Below are positions 57,587 to 64,000 of a stretch of 64,000 nucleotides of DNA, one piece after another. Both the position numbers and the translations under genes were made by a program. This DNA comes from Incurvaria masculella (lineage: Eukaryota; Arthropoda; Insecta; Lepidoptera; Incurvariidae), in assembly GCA_946894095.1 (NCBI GenBank), contig OX335641.1, forward strand, positions 11,922,501-11,986,500, written 5' to 3'. The stretch's first letter is position 1. Every line of letters begins with the position of its first letter. Below the pieces are notes generated by a model. That model did not search any database, was not told the origin of the DNA, and saw only the letters and a list, made by a program, of their open reading frames with translations.

Positions 57587-59426
57587 CCCTTCCCTATCTT
57601 TACAAATTAGTTTATGTTCCACCAAGTTTAGTTCTGAGGTCCCAAAACTTCGAGGAGTATTTGCTAACTAATTTAAAGAACTGCCCGAGTGGGGCCCTGT
57701 GTCCCATATTCATTTGTGAACACAGTTTGACCGAGTAAAACCTCGTCAAAATCTCAGTCAGAATCCTTGACCTGACAGTCGAGCAGACAGACATTTATAT
57801 TTATAGAAAACGATCACTAGATCTGCTCGCAAGAAGCTAGTAACAATTTATAATATATACTCTATACTCTATGACTCCTTACAGACCTATGAAGTAATTG
57901 CCTTGTGTGGCCGTTACTTACTATCAACTCTGTGACAGAAGACTTGAAACTCTATGGATCATTGTATGCTGTCTTCTGAGACTGGCCGCTGGCCGGACAG
58001 ACTAGACGTTTGACAGGTTGTCATACGTCACTTTGTAACATGAATTATTTTAAACTTCACAACCCACAACATAAATTATTCTACATAGTTAAACATAATC
58101 TTTTATAGGCCTGAGATAGAAAGCTAGAGCCATACGGGCTCCTTAAACATTTGCTTCGTCCTGTTTGCTTCGTCCCGATTTTTTTTCGGTTGGTTGATGA
58201 GTGCATGACTCCAGCCTGAAGACGCTCCCAGCCGCCGACTCGAAGACGACCGAGCGAACGCCGAGGACCAGCGTGCTTTTGAAGCTCAGCACCCAGCATC
58301 GGAGGGTAGCGCGTTCCAAACTCGATGGCATCACACAACAACATATTAGACTAAGTCTTACGAGTCCTTTGTCTATTTACTAAGATGATACTACTTAATA
58401 GAATACATGTACTTACGTAAAATTATTCTATTTATTTAACTAATATGATAAACCTAATCAGGTATGGACGATGGCACATAAGCCAAAATATTACAAATAA
58501 ATCAATTAATAATATTGAATTAAATAAAATTTGGTCTATTTCACTAGAATATTATTTAAAGTTACGGATGAAATCAAAGGAAAACATACTTATGTTATGT
58601 TATCTAGAGTTATTACTAGAGTTATAATTAAAAAATATGTATGATTATAGCTATGGTACAAACATAATTATTTTAAGTACAAAAATCATCCATGGATGAC
58701 AACCAAATTAGGATAATATTATGCTAAAGAAAGGTAATACAAAGAGTGAAAAAGATATTTAATAAATGAGATGATACCTTTCATTTCGAACATTCTGAAT
58801 GCAATATTATTGGATACGAAGGTTTTCGCCTACACCTGGGTGTGCTACCGAAGTTATCTATGTTTTCTTCAGAGAAAACTAAATATGAATATGAACATAA
58901 TCGAATCAATATATCTATACATTTCAGTCAGATGAAATTAGATAAAATAGACCCTAGTACGTTGCAAATTCTAACCGGAAGTTACCGCACATCGACCCCA
59001 TCGTTATTTACTCCAAGAATAAAATGCTCTGAGTAGACCATGAAATTAAAATAATTCAACAATTCTACAAACTTATATACTTGAGACCCTTCTCGTACAC
59101 ACAAACTTAATCAGTAAAAATAATAGGCAATCAAATAAAATTATAATATATTCCTAACAGGAACAGATTCAAAATAATTACTAGCCTAGATTTATTCGCA
59201 TTCAGAATTATTCCAAATATGTCACGGTTAAGACCAAATGGATATTTTTGAATTTTGGGAATGGCTCTTTACTTGACCCTACCCTATTATACTAAAGTAA
59301 AATAACATAAGTACATACTACGAGTGCGGTGATTGTACAACAAAATAAAGATCTAACTACTAATATATGCACATGACATATTATTAGAATCAAGACATGG
59401 TAAAAAAAAAGGATTATTGGTATCAG
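57587..59426 (-). other. Long 3' noncoding part of the LTR element
   Basis: No convincing open frame. Mostly AT-rich, apart from a GC-richer island at about 58190-58340. There is no recognisable envelope gene. Confidence 0.6.
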
Positions 59427-62400
59427 TTACGCACGAATGTAAAAAGGTTTCATTCTATTCATGTGAATATTTTGTTCGAATTTCAGCTTATCATTTAGAC
59501 TTTTTATTTTGTAATTCACTGGAGATAATCGAGCTGTGATTCTATAAGGACCTTCGTACATGCGTGCCAGTTTGGTCTTTTTCCCAATGATTTTACATGG
59601 GTTCTGAACTAAGACCAATTGTCCCGGTTCGAAAAGCATCGACTGTCTTTTCCTATCAAAGGTTTTCTTCTGTGCCTTCTGACTTTTTGTGATATTTGCT
59701 TTAGCTTGTTGTTTTAACTTTTCGATGAATTCAATTTTCTCTGTTAATGTTAATTTTGTAGCATTACTCGAAAAATCAGATGGGAATAGGGGTTGACGAC
59801 CATAGACGAGCAAGAAAGGGGAAATATGTGTTGAAGATTGATCAGCTGTATTGTAGGCAAACGTTACCAAAGGTACATATATATCCCAGTCTCGCTGATC
59901 CTGTCTTACATACATCGAGAGTGCCTGTACCAGGGTACCATTAAAACGCTCGCAAAGGCCATTTCCTTGTGGATGGAAAGCCGTAGTCAGAATAGAATGC
60001 GAATTCAACAATTCGAGTACGTTCTTGACTAACTTTGAAGTGAAAACGGAGCCTCTATCTGATATTATCTCCTTTACTACTCCATGCCTACAAAATATAT
60101 TTTCTATCAAGAAGTTAGCTACCGATTCTGCTGTCGCTTTCTCTAAGGGTTTCGTCTCAGCCCATTTTGATAAATAGTCGATCGCGGTAATTATATACCT
60201 ATTTCCCGTATTTGATTTCGGCAGAGGCCCTATTATGTCGATACCTATTTTATCGAAAATTCCGGCCACTGGTATGTTAATCAGTTCACCGAATGGTTTG
60301 CCTGAACGATGTTTCTTCTCCTGACATATTTTGCACGTCTTGACGTAGGACTCTACCTGTTTTGCTAAACCTGGGAAATAATATTTTGAGCTAATCTTTC
60401 CTAAGGATTTAGCTAACCCTAAATGACCTCCTGTTAAGGCTTCATCATGAGCCTCTTTCAGAATATTGTTTACCCTTATTTGTGGAAGCACTATTAAAAT
60501 GTGTTCCCCGCTGGTTACTTTGACCCTTTTCTTTAAAATACCCTGATCCATAAAGTAACCCTTGAATGCGTTGCTATGATGGTCCTGTACTTTCTTTATT
60601 ATGGCGGCACAGAAATGATCATTTAATTGATCTACGGATAAGGAATGATTACGTAATATATAGCTATCCTGATGTGGTTTTCCTTGAGGTTTTATAAAGT
60701 AAGTTGGAATCTCCACGTTTCCTACCTCTTGTTCCTCCTCCGTATATTGGATTCTAGATAAGGCGTCCGCTACGAGGTTTTCCTTCCCTGGACGATGGAT
60801 AATTTCCATTTCCACATCTTGTAATTTAAGAGACCAACCAGCTAACCGTCTATTCATATCCTTACACGACTGCAACCAACACAAAGCTCTATGGTCTGTG
60901 ACCACCTGAATTTTCCTACCCCACGTAAAATGTTTAAAATAATCGAAAGCCCAGATAATCGCTAAACATTCCTTCTCTGTAGTGTTATATTTCTTTTCTA
61001 ATGAACTTAAACCTCTTGACGCGAAAGCTATTGTTTTAAATTCTGATGGTTTATTCTGCTTTGATCCCTGCATAACATGTGCACCAAGGCTCTCATTACT
61101 GGCATCGACAGCAATCCTTATAATCTCCCCTTCATCCTCGGAAAAATGACTCAAACAAGGTGGTTTCACCAACTCTTGTTTTAGCCACTGGAAAGCTGTC
61201 TGTTCTTCTTCACCCCATCTAAACTGAACATTATTATGCGTTAACGCGGTCAACACTAAACTCTTCTTGGAAAAGTTTGGTATAAATTTTCTAAAGAATG
61301 ACGCTAACCCTATGAACGACCTTACCTGTTTTGCTGTTTTCGGAGTGGGAAAGTTTACTATCTTCTCTATATTCTTTTTCGCTGGGGATATCCCTACTGC
61401 GCTTACCTGATGCCCTAATATAGCTACTTCCCTGACACCAAACGAACATTTATTTGGTTTTAATGTTAGCCCCGCTAACCTTAATTTATTTAAGACGTTA
61501 CGGAGATTATTTAAAAATATCTCATATGACTTACCATATACCAGGATGTCGTCTAAGTAGACGATCGCACCGTGATATTTTAATTCCCCTAATACCCTAT
61601 CCATCAACCTTTGAAAAATTGATGGACTCGTTTTCAATCCAAAAGGTAGTACGTTAAATTCATACAGACCCGAAGACGTGCAGAACGCAGTCTTTTCCCT
61701 ATCCTGCTCGGCGATTGGTATTTGCCAATAACCGGCTAATAAATCTAGCGATGCGAAATAAGTGGCACCCTGCAGACACGACAATAAATCATCAATACGG
61801 GGCATCGGATAACAGTCATTCTTAATCAACTTATTTAAAGGACGGTAATCGACGCAAAATCGCCAGGTTCCGTCACCCTTCTTTACCAGAACTACCCCCG
61901 ACGAATATGCACTCTTTGAGTGTCGAATTATATTATTACCTAACATTTCTTCTACCTGAGTATTTATAATATCCCTTTGCGCCATTGACACTCTATATGG
62001 TGGTCTGTGAATGGGTAGGGTATCTCCCGTATTTATTTTAACTTCATGGTGGGTTGTTTTCCCGATGTCTCCGTTGGAGTACGCAAACCTATCTCGATAT
62101 TCATATAATAACTCATTTAATATAGTCTTCTGTGTTTTATTTAAATTCTGTCCTATTTCGTACGTAGTGTTAGGCTTCCTTGAGCTCGTGGTAAACACAT
62201 ACCCCACCGATGGTTTCGCATTAATGAAATAGTTTCTGGTTTTATTATCGATTGGGATATTCACTTCCTTCAAAGTACACTCACTAAAAGAAAATGTTTT
62301 ATTTAGTCTGTGTAGGATTATCTCCTGTCCTGAGTAATCGACCATGGCCCCTGTTTCTTTGAGAAAGTCTACCCCTAAAATAAGTTCTGTTGGAAGGTCC

Positions 62401-62666
62401 TTTATCACAATCACTTCTAATATAAAGTTTAAATTCTGGATGAGCAAATTAATGGTAGTAAATCCAGCAATGTTCAATGAATTATTCGAAGCACTTTTTA
62501 ATGTAAAGTTTTCTGGTATTTCAAACAAATGTCTCCCTTTAACCACTTCATAGTTTATGCAGCTTTTCACTGCTCCCGTGTCAACCAAACCCGCAATTTC
62601 CTTGCAAAAATCACATGAGTACATGGGTAAATAGAGTATCGTACCTTCCTTTATCACGGGCGACAT
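59427..62666 (-). CDS. pol: Retrotransposon Pol polyprotein
   Basis: 1,079 residues from the first ATG of the frame; the true entry is probably the upstream open segment by frameshift. Protease LVDTGA (active Asp29); reverse transcriptase with FCVDYRPLN, WQIPI and YLDD (370-373); RNase H with acidic residues at VDAS, TDHRAL and ADALSR; integrase with an HHCC finger (His740, His748, Cys778, Cys781) and D,D35E residues Asp810, Asp870, Glu906; GPY/F-like module YEGPYRI near 1037. No stop or frameshift is seen, so it may be active. Confidence 0.96.
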   Translation of the reverse strand: MSPVIKEGTILYLPMYSCDFCKEIAGLVDTGAVKSCINYEVVKGRHLFEIPENFTLKSASNNSLNIAGFTTINLLIQNLNFILEVIVIKDLPTELILGVDFLKETGAMVDYSGQEIILHRLNKTFSFSECTLKEVNIPIDNKTRNYFINAKPSVGYVFTTSSRKPNTTYEIGQNLNKTQKTILNELLYEYRDRFAYSNGDIGKTTHHEVKINTGDTLPIHRPPYRVSMAQRDIINTQVEEMLGNNIIRHSKSAYSSGVVLVKKGDGTWRFCVDYRPLNKLIKNDCYPMPRIDDLLSCLQGATYFASLDLLAGYWQIPIAEQDREKTAFCTSSGLYEFNVLPFGLKTSPSIFQRLMDRVLGELKYHGAIVYLDDILVYGKSYEIFLNNLRNVLNKLRLAGLTLKPNKCSFGVREVAILGHQVSAVGISPAKKNIEKIVNFPTPKTAKQVRSFIGLASFFRKFIPNFSKKSLVLTALTHNNVQFRWGEEEQTAFQWLKQELVKPPCLSHFSEDEGEIIRIAVDASNESLGAHVMQGSKQNKPSEFKTIAFASRGLSSLEKKYNTTEKECLAIIWAFDYFKHFTWGRKIQVVTDHRALCWLQSCKDMNRRLAGWSLKLQDVEMEIIHRPGKENLVADALSRIQYTEEEQEVGNVEIPTYFIKPQGKPHQDSYILRNHSLSVDQLNDHFCAAIIKKVQDHHSNAFKGYFMDQGILKKRVKVTSGEHILIVLPQIRVNNILKEAHDEALTGGHLGLAKSLGKISSKYYFPGLAKQVESYVKTCKICQEKKHRSGKPFGELINIPVAGIFDKIGIDIIGPLPKSNTGNRYIITAIDYLSKWAETKPLEKATAESVANFLIENIFCRHGVVKEIISDRGSVFTSKLVKNVLELLNSHSILTTAFHPQGNGLCERFNGTLVQALSMYVRQDQRDWDIYVPLVTFAYNTADQSSTHISPFLLVYGRQPLFPSDFSSNATKLTLTEKIEFIEKLKQQAKANITKSQKAQKKTFDRKRQSMLFEPGQLVLVQNPCKIIGKKTKLARMYEGPYRITARLSPVNYKIKSLNDKLKFEQNIHMNRMKPFYIRA

Positions 62667-62686
62667 TACACGTGTCTCAGTCCTTA

Positions 62687-63436
62687 CTAGTACTGTCGCC
62701 CTTTCCCGTTTGGGTGTACTGGTGCACCGGAATGGTGACCGTACGTCCCAGGGGCGCCCGCATGGCCTTCGTTAGGACGTGTCCTGAAGTCGTAACGTCC
62801 CGGGACAGGCCTTTGACGTGACGACGCCGCCAGATGCCGGTCTGCTACGCTAGCTGCCTCTGGGTTCACAAAACAATTGTCTGGGTACCACGGTTGAGGT
62901 GTTGCTACCATCTGTTGTTGCAAATTGTTCGAAGACGTATGGATAGGTAACTCGTATGTAACGTCCTCGGCATTATTGTTTTCGTAGTATTGTATATCTT
63001 GAATTGCTGCTTTCAATTCAGAGATTTTAATAATGTTCCTTCCTATCAATTTATGGGCCGCATATGGTTGAAGCGCAGATATAACGTATTTACATATTTT
63101 CTCTTCGTCGTCAAGCTTTGCTTTTGTAGCGAAGTTCAACATTTTATAGGTGAAGGTAACTAAGCCTTCATCCCTTTGTTTCGTCGTGGTCAGTAGAAGA
63201 AAATAATCTATTTTCGATGGAAACTCCTCGGTCAGACTATTTTTTATTTCCTGGTACGTACGATCCTTAATACCCGCATAAAAATAAGCTGCCGCTCCCT
63301 TTAGGTAGGCGGGGAGTGCTCCCTTTTTTATTTCCTCTGACCAAGCATATCTTGCAGCTATGTTTTCAAAGGAATATAGAAACTCTTCCACATTGTCCTG
63401 GCCATCGCCCCCAAATTGAGACATAATTCTCTCCAT
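62687..63436 (-). CDS. gag: Retrotransposon Gag-like protein
   Basis: 249 residues, the structural protein expected to form the virus-like particle. It begins MERIMSQFGGDGQDNVEEFL, followed by a helical segment typical of Ty3/gypsy Gag. The C-terminus is rich in Arg, Gly, Pro and His but lacks a CCHC zinc knuckle. It ends at TAG just before pol; the pol frame is open across the end and lies in the -1 frame, so Gag-Pol probably forms by -1 frameshifting. Confidence 0.85.
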   Translation of the reverse strand: MERIMSQFGGDGQDNVEEFLYSFENIAARYAWSEEIKKGALPAYLKGAAAYFYAGIKDRTYQEIKNSLTEEFPSKIDYFLLLTTTKQRDEGLVTFTYKMLNFATKAKLDDEEKICKYVISALQPYAAHKLIGRNIIKISELKAAIQDIQYYENNNAEDVTYELPIHTSSNNLQQQMVATPQPWYPDNCFVNPEAASVADRHLAASSRQRPVPGRYDFRTRPNEGHAGAPGTYGHHSGAPVHPNGKGRQY

Positions 63437-63742
63437 TTTTCAGAATAGAACCCTAATCAAACCCTACATAGGAAAAATAGCACCACACCAATTAATGTTC
63501 AAGATGAGAATACACACATGAGTTCACAATGTTCAAGAAGAAATACTCACCAAGGAAAGTCCATATTCCCAACCCTTTATATACTAACACCCGACGTTTC
63601 TGGGCGTCGTCTCCTTCGCACCGTGCGCTACACGTGCAGCAGCGGTAGCCCGAGCAGCAGTGGTACGCGAAGCAGCGCAGGCCTTCTACGGCCTAAACTT
63701 CGACTCCTCCGACGATCTAGGCGATCTAGGCGCCTCCACCAA
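63437..63742 (-). other. Leader of the LTR element
   Basis: About 300 bp between the 5' LTR and gag. Its LTR-proximal half is rich in GC and in short repeated triplets; no start codon leads into gag in frame. Confidence 0.6.
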
Positions 63743-63943
63743 TGTCACGTCTTGGCGTGCTCGGGGGTGGCGTAGCTCAGTGAAAATCCAGATCATCGGG
63801 AACCAGAACTTTATTTGGCAAAATTATTTTCTAAAAACAAAACTCTCTCCGATCCGCTTTTTCTAGTCTCTCTTCGAACACGGAACTGTCATTTTTTTTT
63901 AAACTATTCTATTTTATTTTTATGTGCATGGCCTGGCATGACA
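63743..63943 (-). repeat. 5' LTR
   Basis: 201 bp, same sequence as the other LTR including a run of nine T. Inward on the minus strand the next bases are ttggtggaggcgcc, a candidate primer binding site beginning TGG; I could not name the tRNA. Confidence 0.93.
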
Positions 63944-64000
63944 TTATCCTTAATTTCAATCAAGATATTTAATTTTAACAGACACTTTTAAGCGCTACAG

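Larger units (their letters stand above)
57386..63943 (-). mobile_element. Complete Ty3/gypsy LTR retrotransposon
   Basis: 6,558 bp bounded by two 201-bp LTRs that look identical by eye, with a matching 5-bp target-site duplication ttatc at 57381-57385 and 63944-63948. On the minus strand the order is LTR, leader, gag, pol (protease, reverse transcriptase, RNase H, integrase), a 1.84-kb 3' noncoding part, purine tract (gatagggaaggg), LTR. Pol order and a GPY/F-type end place it in Ty3/gypsy. The insertion appears young. Confidence 0.95.

Noticed and set aside
57587..59426. Envelope gene in the LTR element
   Set aside because: No open frame of useful length, signal peptide or membrane segment is present after pol.

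Overview
This window is nuclear DNA of an insect, most likely a moth or butterfly. The evidence is spliced genes with GT-AG introns, AT-rich spacers, an insect-type MICU3, a (TCCG)n-bearing dispersed repeat of a kind common in Lepidoptera, and mariner, jockey/CR1-like and Ty3/gypsy elements. The order-level call is inference. I see no prokaryotic or organellar features.

Layout. Positions 1-3,700 hold SINE and LINE debris and short hairpins. Positions 3,737-14,137 (+) carry PPME1 (protein phosphatase methylesterase 1), rebuilt as nine exons in consistent phase that encode about 381 residues with the Ser-Asp-His triad. Its seventh intron contains, on the opposite strand, a two-exon gene for a small secreted lipocalin-like protein (11,895-9,925). 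Positions 14,138-19,900 hold repeats, including an internally deleted mariner at about 17,876-18,808. Positions 19,929-31,341 (-) carry MICU3 (mitochondrial calcium uptake protein 3), convergent with PPME1; its N-terminal exon(s) were not found. Positions 31,350-57,380 are a gene-poor repeat field of SINEs, two MITE families, LINE fragments and local duplications. Positions 57,386-63,943 are one complete Ty3/gypsy LTR retrotransposon on the minus strand, with apparently identical 201-bp LTRs and a 5-bp target-site duplication.

The most unusual structure is inside MICU3. The exon for the conserved segment just before the first EF-hand region is followed by eight more copies on an exact 193-bp period (132-nt exon plus 61-nt mini-intron). 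All copies keep an open frame, acceptor and donor. Six of them form three tandem copies of a 386-bp two-exon unit. The extra exons are symmetric (phase 1-1), so including them in series would lengthen the protein by 44 residues each without a frameshift. They could not simply replace the first exon. Downstream, two phase 0-0 exons both fit directly after EF-hand 1 and may be alternatives.

How the genes relate: PPME1 (PP2A demethylation) and MICU3 (mitochondrial calcium uniporter regulation) are unrelated housekeeping-type neighbours arranged tail to tail. The lipocalin-like gene is nested. Nothing here suggests an operon or a defence cluster.
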